Shown piece by piece: positions 1 through 6,966 of a stretch of 13,513 nucleotides of DNA. The stretch is from NCBI GenBank assembly GCA_913055195.1, contig CAJXJU010000004.1, forward strand, positions 1-13,513, given 5' to 3'. The position numbers and the translations under genes are program-made. Numbering within the stretch: position 1 is the stretch's first letter; each line of letters begins with the position of its first letter. A model generated the notes under the pieces. The model was not told the origin of the DNA. It was given only the letters and a program-made list of their open reading frames with translations, and did no database searches. Source of the stretch: an uncultured Desulfohalobiaceae bacterium (GTDB taxonomy: Bacteria > Desulfobacterota > Desulfovibrionia > Desulfovibrionales > Desulfonatronovibrionaceae).

Positions 1-5
1 TTTGT

Positions 6-28
6 CTGAACAGTGTCTATATGTTCAG
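6..28. repeat. Small inverted repeat at left window edge
   Basis: CTGAACA (6-12) and TGTTCAG (22-28) are perfect 7-bp inverted arms around a 9-nt loop. They lie about 140 bp upstream of trpE and run directly into the REP-like sequence at 24-47. It could be an operator or part of the repeat unit. Nothing in the sequence decides between these. Confidence 0.4.
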
Positions 29-47
29 GTGCTCGGCGCCTGTCCCT
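24..47 (+). repeat. REP-like repeat copy upstream of trpE
   Basis: TTCAGGTGCTCGGC (24-37) followed by GCC and TGTCCCT recurs almost identically at 11965-11985 (+ strand) and 11908-11928 (- strand). The shared 14-bp core is exact in all three copies. Three occurrences in 13.5 kb, all between genes, indicate a dispersed extragenic palindromic repeat rather than a gene-specific site. The rest of 1-160 contains the two inverted repeats listed next to it. I see no convincing sigma70 promoter in it, so the trp promoter is probably further upstream or hidden in these repeats. Confidence 0.6.
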
Positions 48-107
48 GGAGTACGGTTGAAATTGGTGGTTTCCCGCTACTGGCGGATGCACCCCATTGA
101 ACCAGAC

Positions 108-130
108 CTGCAAAAAGGGACTTTTTGCAG
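108..130. repeat. Perfect 10-bp inverted repeat before trpE
   Basis: CTGCAAAAAG (108-117) and CTTTTTGCAG (121-130) form a perfect hairpin with a GGA loop. No T-run follows the stem, so it is not an intrinsic terminator or a finished attenuator. Its right arm is the start of the 22-bp element at 120-141, which occurs again near the right end of the window without the left arm. Confidence 0.6.
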
Positions 131-141
131 ACGACTCTTAA
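120..141 (+). repeat. 22-bp element, inverted copy at 13428-13449
   Basis: Bases 120-141 (core CTTTTTGCAGACGACTCTTA) are exactly repeated in inverse orientation at 13428-13449. An exact 22-bp match is far beyond chance in a window of this size. In both places the element ends 25 nt before the chosen start codon (trpE at 167, AAA ATPase at 13402). In both places CGCCTGTCCC lies upstream of it, at 37-46 here and at 13465-13474 (- strand) there. It is either a dispersed REP-family end or a shared promoter/5'-UTR module. Confidence 0.65.
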
Positions 142-166
142 AGGGAGAAAGTGGAGGCGAATGGAA

Positions 167-1585
167 ATGATAAAATTACAACAAAAAGCAAGGTGTCTGA
201 CAGCAGATACTCAGACCCCTGTGTCTTTGTATCTGAACCTGATTGGGCGGAAACAGGGTATTTTGCTGGAAAGTTCAGAGGTGGATGGCCGTCTGGGCAA
301 ATATAGCCTACTTGCCTGGGACTTTCGGCTCAGGCTTGAATGTATTCAGGGACGGCTAAAGGTGGAGATTAATGATCCCCGTCTTGAGAGTTTGAAAAAT
401 CTTGAAGGTCTGGATTTTGTACAGGGAGTGAGGCAGGTTTTAAAGGAACTTGAGATTGTTTCACCACCCGGGGAAACATTTCCTCCCATGACGCGTGCTT
501 TATGTGGTTATCTTGGGTATGGGCTGGTTGGCCTGTGGGAGCCAAAATTGCGACCGGTGCTTCCGCCATCTGATGCAGAAGGTTTGCTTGTTTTGCCCGG
601 CAAGGTGCTTTTGTTTGAGCACCTTTATCACCGCTGTTTTTTATTAACTTTAGACGACGATTTAAACTTGCCAAGGCCAAAAACTCACAGCAGGGAAAAA
701 GAGAATGTTGTTGGCCAGGTACAAACCTTTCCTGCTGAAGAAGAGTTCAAACAAGGCGTGGCCGAGGTCAAGGAGCTGATCAGGCAGGGGGAAGCCATTC
801 AGGTAGTTCTGTCAGTGCGTTTTGCTGCTGACTTTAAAGGCGATACTTTTCAGGTTTATAGACATTTGCGTCAGATCAATCCTTCTCCTTATACGTTTTA
901 TATGCACCTTGGGGACATAACTCTGCTTGGTTCTTCGCCTGAGTTGATGGTCAAATGTGAAGGCAATAAACTTCAGGTCAGGCCCATAGCTGGCACCAGG
1001 CCAAGGGGAAGAGATGAAAATGAGGATGAGCGTCTGGCTGCTGATCTGCTTCAGGATGAAAAGGAAAGGGCAGAGCATGTTATGCTGGTGGATCTGGGCC
1101 GCAATGATTTAGGCCGTATTGCAAAAGCAGGCAGTGTGGAAGTGGATAAATTCATGCAGATAGAAAAGTTTTCTCATGTCATGCATCTTACCTCTTATCT
1201 GTCAGCCGGGTTAAAGCCGGGTCTGGATGCACTGGATGTTATTGAGGCCACCTTCCCGGCAGGCACGGTATCAGGCGCGCCAAAGATAAGGGCAATGGAA
1301 ATTATCGCTGAATTTGAAAACCTGCCTCGCGGCCCTTATGCTGGCGCGATTGGCTGGATAGGTCTGGATAAGGATATGGTGCACATGGATACTGGCATTA
1401 CCATCAGGAGTTTGTGGGTAAGAAACGGTAAAATTTATTGGCAGGCAGGGGCTGGTATTGTGTTTGACTCTGACCCTGAAAAGGAATGGCAGGAGTGTCA
1501 GAACAAGGCCCGCGCGGTAAAAAAAGCCATAATAAGTAGCGCTAATGCAGGAGGCACAGATGATTTTGCTCATAGACAACTTTGA
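167..1585 (+). CDS. trpE: Anthranilate synthase component I
   Basis: TrpE makes anthranilate from chorismate using ammonia supplied by TrpG. It is the first committed and feedback-controlled step of tryptophan synthesis, and it is cytoplasmic. The 472-residue product has the N-terminal regulatory motif LLES (33-36), which in the family binds tryptophan. It also has the full chorismate-binding domain: PIAGTRPRG (273-281), DLGRND (309-314), FPAGTVSGAPKIRAME (363-378), AGAG (427-430) and the DPEKEW metal-ligand region (436-441). Length is normal for the family. ATG 167 is chosen because GGAGG (153-157) lies 9 nt upstream. ATG 161 in the same frame would have only a 3-nt spacing, and the TTG at 125 lies inside the repeat. 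The 3' end overlaps trpG by 26 nt, which suggests translational coupling. No leader peptide or attenuator could be recognised. Confidence 0.96.
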   Translation: MIKLQQKARCLTADTQTPVSLYLNLIGRKQGILLESSEVDGRLGKYSLLAWDFRLRLECIQGRLKVEINDPRLESLKNLEGLDFVQGVRQVLKELEIVSPPGETFPPMTRALCGYLGYGLVGLWEPKLRPVLPPSDAEGLLVLPGKVLLFEHLYHRCFLLTLDDDLNLPRPKTHSREKENVVGQVQTFPAEEEFKQGVAEVKELIRQGEAIQVVLSVRFAADFKGDTFQVYRHLRQINPSPYTFYMHLGDITLLGSSPELMVKCEGNKLQVRPIAGTRPRGRDENEDERLAADLLQDEKERAEHVMLVDLGRNDLGRIAKAGSVEVDKFMQIEKFSHVMHLTSYLSAGLKPGLDALDVIEATFPAGTVSGAPKIRAMEIIAEFENLPRGPYAGAIGWIGLDKDMVHMDTGITIRSLWVRNGKIYWQAGAGIVFDSDPEKEWQECQNKARAVKKAIISSANAGGTDDFAHRQL

Positions 1586-2159
1586 CTCCTTTACTTTCAA
1601 CCTGGTGCAGGTACTGCAAAAGCTGGGTGTTGATCCTGTTGTGCTTAGAAATGATGATGAGAATTTGTTTTCTTATCTACAAGATTCTGAACTTACAGCA
1701 GTGATCATCTCACCAGGACCAAGCAGACCTGAAAATGCAGGTTTATGTCTTGAGTTTTTAAATAAGCTTAAGCCGGAAATTCCTGTTCTGGGCGTGTGCC
1801 TGGGACATCAGATTCTGGGCTACTATGCCGGCGCCAGAGTGGAAGTGGCAGATGAAATCATGCATGGGAAGACTTCAGATGTTTTTCATGATCAAAAAGG
1901 AATATTCAAGGATTTGCCCAATCCCATGCAGGTGTGCCGCTATCATTCTTTAGTGGTAGTGCCGCAGGACGATTCACCGTTTTCAGTGACAGCCCGTACA
2001 AAGGATGGCAAGGTCATGGGACTTTGCTATTCTGACCGGCCCTGGATGGGTGTCCAATTCCATCCGGAATCCATACTTACTCCGGACGGACCAAAATTGA
2101 TGCAAAATTTTATTGCGTTAGTTAATTCGACTTATAAGAAAAAAGGAGGAAGGCCATGA
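1560..2159 (+). CDS. trpG: Anthranilate synthase component II (glutamine amidotransferase)
   Basis: TrpG releases ammonia from glutamine and channels it to TrpE. The 199-residue class I amidotransferase starts MILLIDNFDSFTFN, typical for the family. It has the nucleophile elbow GVCLGHQ (Cys80) and the catalytic His168/Glu170 in FHPES. It is a stand-alone subunit, not fused to TrpD as in enterobacteria. The start at 1560 is set by GGAGG (1550-1554) at 5-nt spacing and by homology; a further upstream ATG at 1545 would add five residues with no support. It begins inside trpE and overlaps trpD by ATGA. It could in principle also serve p-aminobenzoate synthase as PabA, as in some bacteria, but the operon context points to tryptophan. 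Confidence 0.95.
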   Translation: MILLIDNFDSFTFNLVQVLQKLGVDPVVLRNDDENLFSYLQDSELTAVIISPGPSRPENAGLCLEFLNKLKPEIPVLGVCLGHQILGYYAGARVEVADEIMHGKTSDVFHDQKGIFKDLPNPMQVCRYHSLVVVPQDDSPFSVTARTKDGKVMGLCYSDRPWMGVQFHPESILTPDGPKLMQNFIALVNSTYKKKGGRP

Positions 2160-3148
2160 ACATGAAAAATGTGCTCAATAAGGTAAGTGAGGGGAAAAAT
2201 TTAGAATATATGGAAGCCAGAGAAGTTTTTGCGGCCCTGTTTGAAGGTGATCTGACGCCTGCTCAGAGCGGAGCGTTGCTTATGGGACTTAAAATGAAAG
2301 GGGAGTGCGCTGACGAACTCCTGGCAGCAGTGGAGATAGCCCTTGGCAAGGCAAGATTGGTAGAAGGTCTGGAAGGCACGCGCATAGATACCTGCGGAAC
2401 AGGTGGGGATGGAAAACAGAGCTTTAATTGTTCTACAGCAGTGGCTTTTTTTCTGGCTGATTTGGGTTATAAGGTAGTCAAACACGGTAACAAGGCTGTT
2501 TCCAGTGCCTGTGGCAGCGCGGATGTAGTAGATGCCCTTGGACTTCCTCTGTTAAAAGAACCAGAAGAGGTAAAGGCAGAGTTAGAACAAAGAAATTTTG
2601 CCTTTATTTTTGCCCCGCATTTTCATCCTGCCTTTGCCAGAATCGCGCCTATCAGGCAGGAATTAGGTATGCGCACCATTTTTAATTTTATGGGGCCTCT
2701 TTTAAATCCTGCCCGTCCGACTCATCAGATACTTGGAGTGGCACGACCGGAGTTCGCACCGCTTATGGCAGATGTCCTGGCAAAAAGAGGTGTAACTGCC
2801 GCGGTAGTTCATGGTTCTGGCGGGTTTGATGAGCTTACTCCATGCGGGCCATGCCAGATAACTCTGGTTAAGGATGGGAAAATGCAGGAGTTTACCCTTG
2901 ATCCAGATGAGTATGGCTTTGACAGGTGTGAGCCATCTGATCTGGCCTGCAAGAATAAGGAAGATGCCATTGCCATGCAAAAAAAGGTCTTAAATGGTAC
3001 AGGTCCTCAGCCAATCCAGGACATGGTGGCTTTAAACCTTGGGCTGGCTTTAAGCCTTTTGCAGCCGGAAAAAGAACTAAAAGAATGTATGGATAAGGCC
3101 AGGGATGCTGTTGCCAGGGGAGCGGGGATTTTAAAGGATGAAGGATGA
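2156..3148 (+). CDS. trpD: Anthranilate phosphoribosyltransferase
   Basis: TrpD joins anthranilate and phosphoribosyl pyrophosphate to give phosphoribosylanthranilate. The 330-residue product has the helical N-terminal domain, the PRPP/anthranilate-site motif GTGGD (81-85), KHGNKAVSS (109-117) and GMRTIFNFMGPLLNPARP (171-188), all family hallmarks. The start at 2156 follows GGAGG (2145-2149) at 6-nt spacing and overlaps the trpG stop (ATGA). The last five codons and the stop lie inside a GGATGAA tandem repeat, so the C-terminal KDEG is repeat-encoded. The normal family C-terminus is reached before it, so function should not be affected. Confidence 0.96.
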   Translation: MNMKNVLNKVSEGKNLEYMEAREVFAALFEGDLTPAQSGALLMGLKMKGECADELLAAVEIALGKARLVEGLEGTRIDTCGTGGDGKQSFNCSTAVAFFLADLGYKVVKHGNKAVSSACGSADVVDALGLPLLKEPEEVKAELEQRNFAFIFAPHFHPAFARIAPIRQELGMRTIFNFMGPLLNPARPTHQILGVARPEFAPLMADVLAKRGVTAAVVHGSGGFDELTPCGPCQITLVKDGKMQEFTLDPDEYGFDRCEPSDLACKNKEDAIAMQKKVLNGTGPQPIQDMVALNLGLALSLLQPEKELKECMDKARDAVARGAGILKDEG

Positions 3149-3198
3149 AGGATGAAAGGGAAAGGATGAAGGCGGAAGGATGAAGGATGAAAGGGGAA
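3136..3198 (+). repeat. Heptanucleotide tandem repeat at trpD-trpC junction
   Basis: Nine consecutive 7-nt units fill 3136-3198. Units 1-3, 5, 7 and 8 are exactly GGATGAA. Unit 4 is AGGGAAA, unit 6 GGCGGAA and unit 9 AGGGGAA. The array begins within the last codons of trpD and ends 6 nt before the trpC start. Each perfect unit contains an SD-like AGGA, an ATG and a TGA that overlap as ATGA. The stretch is therefore a series of possible stop/restart sites in all three frames. The last ATG of the array (3187) is in frame with trpC. Confidence 0.85.
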
Positions 3199-3204
3199 GC
3201 AGAG

Positions 3205-3966
3205 ATGCTGGAGAAATTTAAACAGGCTAAAAAAGATGAAATAGTGAGGCTAAAAGAGCTGGAAGCAAAACGCGCAATGCCAGACGCCTATGATGGAGAG
3301 CGTCCATCTTTTGCTAAAGGCATAGGAGAGGGCGGGGAGATAAGAGTTATTGCTGAATACAAGCGGGCTTCTCCATCCAGAGGAGTGATCAATAAGGAAC
3401 TTGATGCACGGGATGTGGCCAGAATTTATAGCGAAAATGGTGCGGCAGCCATTTCTGTGCTTACTGAAGAAAAGTATTTTCAGGGTCAACTGGAATTTCT
3501 GGATCAGATGGCTGATTCTGGACTCCCTCTTTTGCGCAAGGATTTTATTTTTCATCCCCTGCAAATTGCAGCCACAGCAGCAACCAGGGCCTCGGCCCTG
3601 CTTCTGATTGTTCGCCTGACCCCGGAAGTAGATGTTTTAAAAAATCTCATCGCAATGACTTATGACGCAGGACTGGACCCTGTGGTGGAAATATTTAACC
3701 ATGACGACCTAAAAATTGCCCGTCAGGCAGGAGCCAGGATTATTCAGGTCAATAATCGCGATCTGGACACCCTGCGGGTGGACATCAGTAATTCTCATCA
3801 ACTTATTGGACAGAAAAAAGATGGCGAGTTGTGGATCAGCGCCAGCGGCATTGAGAAAAAAGAGCAGATTTTAGCTTTAAAGGACAGGGGCTTTGATGCT
3901 TTTTTGATCGGGACATGGCTCATGTCAGCCCCTGATCCAGGCAGAGCACTTGCGGAGTTGTTATGA
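3205..3966 (+). CDS. trpC: Indole-3-glycerol phosphate synthase
   Basis: TrpC closes the ring of carboxyphenylamino-deoxyribulose phosphate to indole-3-glycerol phosphate. The 253-residue (beta/alpha)8 barrel shows EYKRASPS (Glu51, Lys53), LLRKDF (Lys112), VVEIF (Glu162), VNNRDL (Asn184) and the phosphate-site motif SGI with Ser214. The residue before that serine is alanine (ISASGI), where the family usually has glutamate (SESGI). The start at 3205 (MLEKFKQAK) matches the usual N-terminus and has GGGG (3193-3196) at 8-nt spacing. The in-frame ATG at 3187, inside the heptamer array, has its own AAGGA at 6-nt spacing and would add six residues. Monofunctional, with trpF separate and overlapping by ATGA. 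Confidence 0.95.
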   Translation: MLEKFKQAKKDEIVRLKELEAKRAMPDAYDGERPSFAKGIGEGGEIRVIAEYKRASPSRGVINKELDARDVARIYSENGAAAISVLTEEKYFQGQLEFLDQMADSGLPLLRKDFIFHPLQIAATAATRASALLLIVRLTPEVDVLKNLIAMTYDAGLDPVVEIFNHDDLKIARQAGARIIQVNNRDLDTLRVDISNSHQLIGQKKDGELWISASGIEKKEQILALKDRGFDAFLIGTWLMSAPDPGRALAELL

Positions 3967-4607
3967 AGATTAAAATTTGCGGTTTGACCAGAAAAGAAGA
4001 TTTACAATTTTGTCAAAAGTGTGGTGTGGACTATGCTGGGTTTATATTTCATCCTCCCAGTCCGCGCAATGTAATCCCTTCAGTGGTGGCTGAATGGACC
4101 AGAGGGATAAGCTCCCCACCTGCTCGTGTAGGCGTGTTTGTCAGGCAAAGTCCTGAAGAAGTTGTGGAGATTATGGAGCAGTGCAGGCTGGATTTTGCTC
4201 AATTGCATGGTGATCAGGATGAAGAGTTTTGTCGGAAAATTGGAACTCAGAGGGTTATCAAGGTTCTCTGGCCTGAGAGGTTTGCCAGCCATGGGGAATT
4301 GCAAAGAGAAATGGAGCGGTTTGCGCCATTTTGTGCTCATTTTCTTCTGGATGCGGGCAAGTCTGGTGGAGGGCATGGCAGAAAAATGGATATTTCTTTT
4401 TTGAAGGAAATAGAAATATTAAGGCCCATTTTTCTGGCAGGTGGACTCACACCTGATATGTTTGACCCTCAATGTTCAATGTCCAGATATTTCAAAAAAA
4501 TTTTTGCCCTGGATTTTAATTCTGGCGTTGAAGAGCGGCCAGGGATTAAAGATAAACAGAAAATAGCAAAAGTGTTGGAGTCAGTGCAGTCTTTAAAAGG
4601 AGAATGA
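3963..4607 (+). CDS. trpF: Phosphoribosylanthranilate isomerase
   Basis: TrpF carries out the Amadori rearrangement of phosphoribosylanthranilate, the step before TrpC. The 214-residue barrel begins MKIKICGLT with the catalytic Cys6. It has QLHGDQ (80-85), the acidic catalytic residue Asp130 in [12 protein letters not shown], the phosphate-binding LAGGLT (158-163) and LDFNSGVE (183-190), which replaces the more usual VDVSSGVE. The gene follows trpC with an ATGA overlap. Position and motifs make the assignment secure. The short stretch around residues 168-180 is somewhat divergent and basic, but the reading frame is intact. Confidence 0.94.
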   Translation: MKIKICGLTRKEDLQFCQKCGVDYAGFIFHPPSPRNVIPSVVAEWTRGISSPPARVGVFVRQSPEEVVEIMEQCRLDFAQLHGDQDEEFCRKIGTQRVIKVLWPERFASHGELQREMERFAPFCAHFLLDAGKSGGGHGRKMDISFLKEIEILRPIFLAGGLTPDMFDPQCSMSRYFKKIFALDFNSGVEERPGIKDKQKIAKVLESVQSLKGE

Positions 4608-4609
4608 TA

Positions 4610-5773
4610 ATGAAAAAAGGTTATTTTGGTTCATTTGGTGGGCAGTTTGTGCCTGAGCTTTTGATTCCTCCTCTTGAAGAGCTGGAAAAGGCTATGGACA
4701 AATTTTTGTCCCACAAAGATTTTCAGCAGGAACTAAAAAACATTTTGACTGATTATGTGGGTAGGCCAACTCCTCTTTATTATTGTAAAAATTTGTCACA
4801 AGAGCTTGGCTTTCATCTGTGGCTGAAAAGAGAGGATTTAGCTCATACTGGTGCGCATAAAATTAACAACACCATAGGCCAGGCCCTTCTGGCTAAATAT
4901 ATGGGCAAGACAAGCCTTGTGGCTGAAACTGGCGCTGGTCAGCATGGTGTGGCCACGGCAACAGCAGCGGCCATGCTTGGGCTTGAGTGCATAGTCTTTA
5001 TGGGGGCCAAGGATGTAGAGCGGCAGGCAATAAATGTCAGACGGATGGAACTTTTGGGCGCCAAAGTGGAACCTGTTCACAGCGGGACCAGAACACTAAA
5101 AGACGCCATTAATGAAGCCTTAAGATACTGGATTTCTCATCAGCAAACAACTCACTATTGTCTTGGTTCAGTTGTTGGACCGCATCCCTTTCCCCTTCTG
5201 GTGCGCGAGTTGCAGTCGGTTATTGGTAGGGAAGCTAAAGAGCAAATCAGGGAAAAAACAGGTCGCCTGCCCGGAATGATAATCGCCTGTGTAGGCGGAG
5301 GCTCCAATGCTATGGGCATATTTTATCCTTTTTTTGAAGACAAAGAGGTTGAACTGGTTGGGGTTGAGGCCGGAGGAAGCGGCACGCCCGGAAGTTACCA
5401 TTCAGCCACTTTAAACAAGGGCACAGCCGGAGTTCTGCATGGCACTCATACTTATCTTTTGCAGACTGATGAAGGCCAGATTTTGCCGTCTCATTCCATA
5501 GCGCCTGGTCTGGATTATCCTGGAGTTGGGCCGGAACATAGTTTTTTCAAAGATTGTGGCAGGGCAAGATATGAAGTTATTTATGATGAGCAGGCGCTTT
5601 CAGCCTTTTATACGCTTTCCCAAAAAGAGGGTATTATCCCTGCACTGGAAAGTAGCCACGCAGTGGCCTATGCTCTGGAATTAAAAGGACGATTAAAGGG
5701 TGATGACCATGTTGTGGTCAACCTGTCCGGTCGGGGCGACAAGGATCTGGGCATAGTGTTTGGATTAGAGTAA
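4610..5773 (+). CDS. trpB: Tryptophan synthase beta chain
   Basis: TrpB condenses indole with serine, using pyridoxal phosphate, in the alpha2beta2 complex with TrpA. The 387-residue product begins [16 protein letters not shown], the standard TrpB1 N-terminus. PLP-binding Lys84 lies in HTGAHKINN and catalytic Glu106 in [19 protein letters not shown] (187-196), the phosphate cup GGGSN (229-233) and SGRGDKDL (373-380) are also present. ATG 4610 is preferred because AGGAG (4598-4602) is 7 nt away. The ATG at 4604 overlaps the trpF stop but would leave only 1 nt to that SD. It is the canonical TrpA-partnered type, not the longer TrpB2. Its stop codon is immediately followed by the inserted element that separates it from trpA. 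Confidence 0.97.
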   Translation: MKKGYFGSFGGQFVPELLIPPLEELEKAMDKFLSHKDFQQELKNILTDYVGRPTPLYYCKNLSQELGFHLWLKREDLAHTGAHKINNTIGQALLAKYMGKTSLVAETGAGQHGVATATAAAMLGLECIVFMGAKDVERQAINVRRMELLGAKVEPVHSGTRTLKDAINEALRYWISHQQTTHYCLGSVVGPHPFPLLVRELQSVIGREAKEQIREKTGRLPGMIIACVGGGSNAMGIFYPFFEDKEVELVGVEAGGSGTPGSYHSATLNKGTAGVLHGTHTYLLQTDEGQILPSHSIAPGLDYPGVGPEHSFFKDCGRARYEVIYDEQALSAFYTLSQKEGIIPALESSHAVAYALELKGRLKGDDHVVVNLSGRGDKDLGIVFGLE

Positions 5774-5777
5774 AGGT

Positions 5778-6000
5778 CTCAACTTTCGGAGTTAAAAAAT
5801 ATTTATTTTTTCAGCTAGTTACAAAATAGGATTAAAGGAGTATCCCCTTTTCAGGAAACGATCCAGATAGCCTTTAATCTCCAAAAAATGTCCTTAATCA
5901 ACTGTGTTTTGGTCATTTAGACATTTGAAAATTAGGATTTGTTTCGGATTTCGATATTCGATATTCGAATTTCTCAACTTTCGGAACTCCGAAAGTTGAG
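5778..6000. mobile_element. 223-bp MITE-like insertion between trpB and trpA
   Basis: CTCAACTTTCGGAGTT (5778-5793) and AACTCCGAAAGTTGAG (5985-6000) are perfect 16-bp terminal inverted repeats. GAGTAAAGG occurs at both edges (5768-5776 and 5998-6006). On the left it covers the trpB stop, and on the right it overlaps the last 3 bases of the element and supplies the trpA Shine-Dalgarno. This looks like a target duplication of at least TAAAGG. Inside are a nested 9-bp inverted repeat (GATTAAAGG 5830-5838 with CCTTTAATC 5871-5879), a tandem TCGATAT motif (5951-5964) and a third copy of the terminal repeat (5973-5985). There is no ORF of its own. The - strand text of 5900-5970 resembles, from memory, a repeat family common in deltaproteobacterial genomes; I could not verify this. 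Confidence 0.7.
5973..6000 (+). other. Perfect mRNA hairpin just before the trpA SD
   Basis: CTCAACTTTCGGA (5973-5985) and TCCGAAAGTTGAG (5988-6000) are 13-bp perfect arms separated by two bases; as RNA this gives about 12 bp with a small loop. It ends one base before the AAAGGAG Shine-Dalgarno of trpA (6002-6008). No U-tract follows, so it is unlikely to be a full terminator. It could stabilise or mark an mRNA processing point between trpB and trpA. Confidence 0.6.
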
Positions 6001-6014
6001 TAAAGGAGCAAATA

Positions 6015-6782
6015 ATGAGCAAACAGGGTTTAAGAGATAAAATAAAGCAAGCAGCCTTAAAGGGTAGAAAGGCATTAATCCCCTTTCTTCCTGCTGGTTT
6101 TCCCGGTAAGCAGAGGTTCTGGGAAGAAATCATGATGCTGGATGAGCATGGCGCTGACATCATTGAAATTGGCGTTCCCTTTTCAGATCCTGTGGCAGAT
6201 GGGCCGGTTGTGGAAGGGGCGTCCATAAAGTGCCTTGCGCAAGGGGTAAACCTGGAGTGGATTTTTGCGGGTCTTAAAGAATACAGGCCAAAACTTACGG
6301 CTGAAATTGTGTTGATGGGTTATTTTAACCCGTTTTTGCAGTTTGGTATAAAAAAATTAATGGCTGCTGCCAGAGAGACAGGGGTAAGCGGATTTATTGT
6401 GCCTGACCTTCCACTGGAAGAGGCAAAGCCATATCTGGGTGAGCTGAAAGCGCAGGGATTGGAATACATCCCCTTGCTGGGCCTGAATACTTCTGAGCCC
6501 AGAATGGAAGAGTATGCCGAGATGGACCCGGCTTTTGTATATATGGTTTCTGTCCTGGGCATTACCGGAAGCAAGGTGGATATAAACCAGGTGTTGATTG
6601 AAAAATTAAAACAGGCCAGGGAGATATTTTCCTGCCCCATTGCCCTGGGGTTTGGCTTAAAATCGCCTGAACAACTGGGGACTATTGGAGAATATATTGA
6701 TGCAGTAGTCTTTGGCAGCGCGCTGATCAAACACATTGAGGAGGGGGGAACCAGTAATGATTTTATGGCCCGGTGGGGATAA
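6015..6782 (+). CDS. trpA: Tryptophan synthase alpha chain
   Basis: TrpA cleaves indole-3-glycerol phosphate to indole and glyceraldehyde-3-phosphate and passes indole through a tunnel to TrpB. The 255-residue barrel has the catalytic pair Glu51 and Asp62 in EIGVPFSDPVADGP, then PDLPLEEA and SVLGITGSK, the latter at the phosphate site. The N-terminal motif reads LIPFLPAGFP rather than the common F-T-A-G-D-P form, which I associate with Desulfovibrionales. ATG 6015 follows AAAGGAG at 6-nt spacing. Unlike the other trp genes it is not coupled to its upstream neighbour: 241 nt, mostly the inserted element, separate it from trpB. Co-transcription with trpB is likely but depends on read-through of that element. 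Confidence 0.96.
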   Translation: MSKQGLRDKIKQAALKGRKALIPFLPAGFPGKQRFWEEIMMLDEHGADIIEIGVPFSDPVADGPVVEGASIKCLAQGVNLEWIFAGLKEYRPKLTAEIVLMGYFNPFLQFGIKKLMAAARETGVSGFIVPDLPLEEAKPYLGELKAQGLEYIPLLGLNTSEPRMEEYAEMDPAFVYMVSVLGITGSKVDINQVLIEKLKQAREIFSCPIALGFGLKSPEQLGTIGEYIDAVVFGSALIKHIEEGGTSNDFMARWG

Positions 6783-6859
6783 TTTGCCAATTACAAATTT
6801 GTAAAAATAGCAAGATATTGAAAGGCAATTTGTGACAAAATTGTTAATATTTTTAAGAG

Positions 6860-6887
6860 GGTAACTGGATTTATTTATGGTAACTGG
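6860..6887 (+). promoter_or_regulatory. Tandem GGTAACTGG direct repeats upstream of glnA
   Basis: GGTAACTGG occurs at 6860-6868 and 6879-6887, with starts 19 bp apart (close to two helical turns). The second copy ends 11 bp before the -35-like TTGACT at 6899. The placement fits an activator-binding pair for glnA. The regulator is unknown, and the repeat is not the NtrC or GlnR consensus that I know. Confidence 0.4.
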
Positions 6888-6898
6888 TTAAAAGATAA

Positions 6899-6928
6899 TT
6901 GACTTTCTGTTTTGGTACTAATATTGTA
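6899..6928 (+). promoter_or_regulatory. Candidate glnA promoter, overlapping sigma70-like and sigma54-like elements
   Basis: TTGACT (6899-6904), a 17-nt spacer and TATTGT (6922-6927) match sigma70 boxes 5/6 and 4/6. Embedded in it, TGGTAC (6913-6918) and TTGTA (6924-6928) have the -24/-12 spacing of sigma54 promoters, but T replaces the nearly invariant C of the -12 GC. The sigma70 reading is the better one. About 40 nt of leader would precede the glnA start. Confidence 0.4.
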
Positions 6929-6966
6929 TGCATTTGCAAAAGAATTTTAATAAATGGAGGTAAAAA

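Noticed and set aside
58..141. Possible trp leader peptide: TGG TGG (two Trp codons) at 64-69 in a frame ending TAA at 139-141
   Set aside because: The frame is preceded by an in-frame TGA at 58-60 with no start codon before the Trp codons, has no ribosome site, and no terminator-type hairpin with a T-run follows. The downstream hairpin is part of a repeat.
125..166. Upstream extension of trpE to TTG 125
   Set aside because: It would translate the 22-bp repeat and has no Shine-Dalgarno; GGAGG at 153-157 supports ATG 167.
5894..6226. 110-codon open frame on the - strand across the trpB-trpA gap
   Set aside because: It reads the inserted repeat and antisense trpA. Frames of this kind are spurious by-products of this repeat type, and it has no recognisable domain.
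6783..6858. Possible trp operon terminator (short A+T-only inverted repeats CAATTT/AAATTG followed by a T-rich stretch)
   Set aside because: Stems are only 6 bp with no G/C-rich core; too weak to call. No clear terminator was found after trpA.
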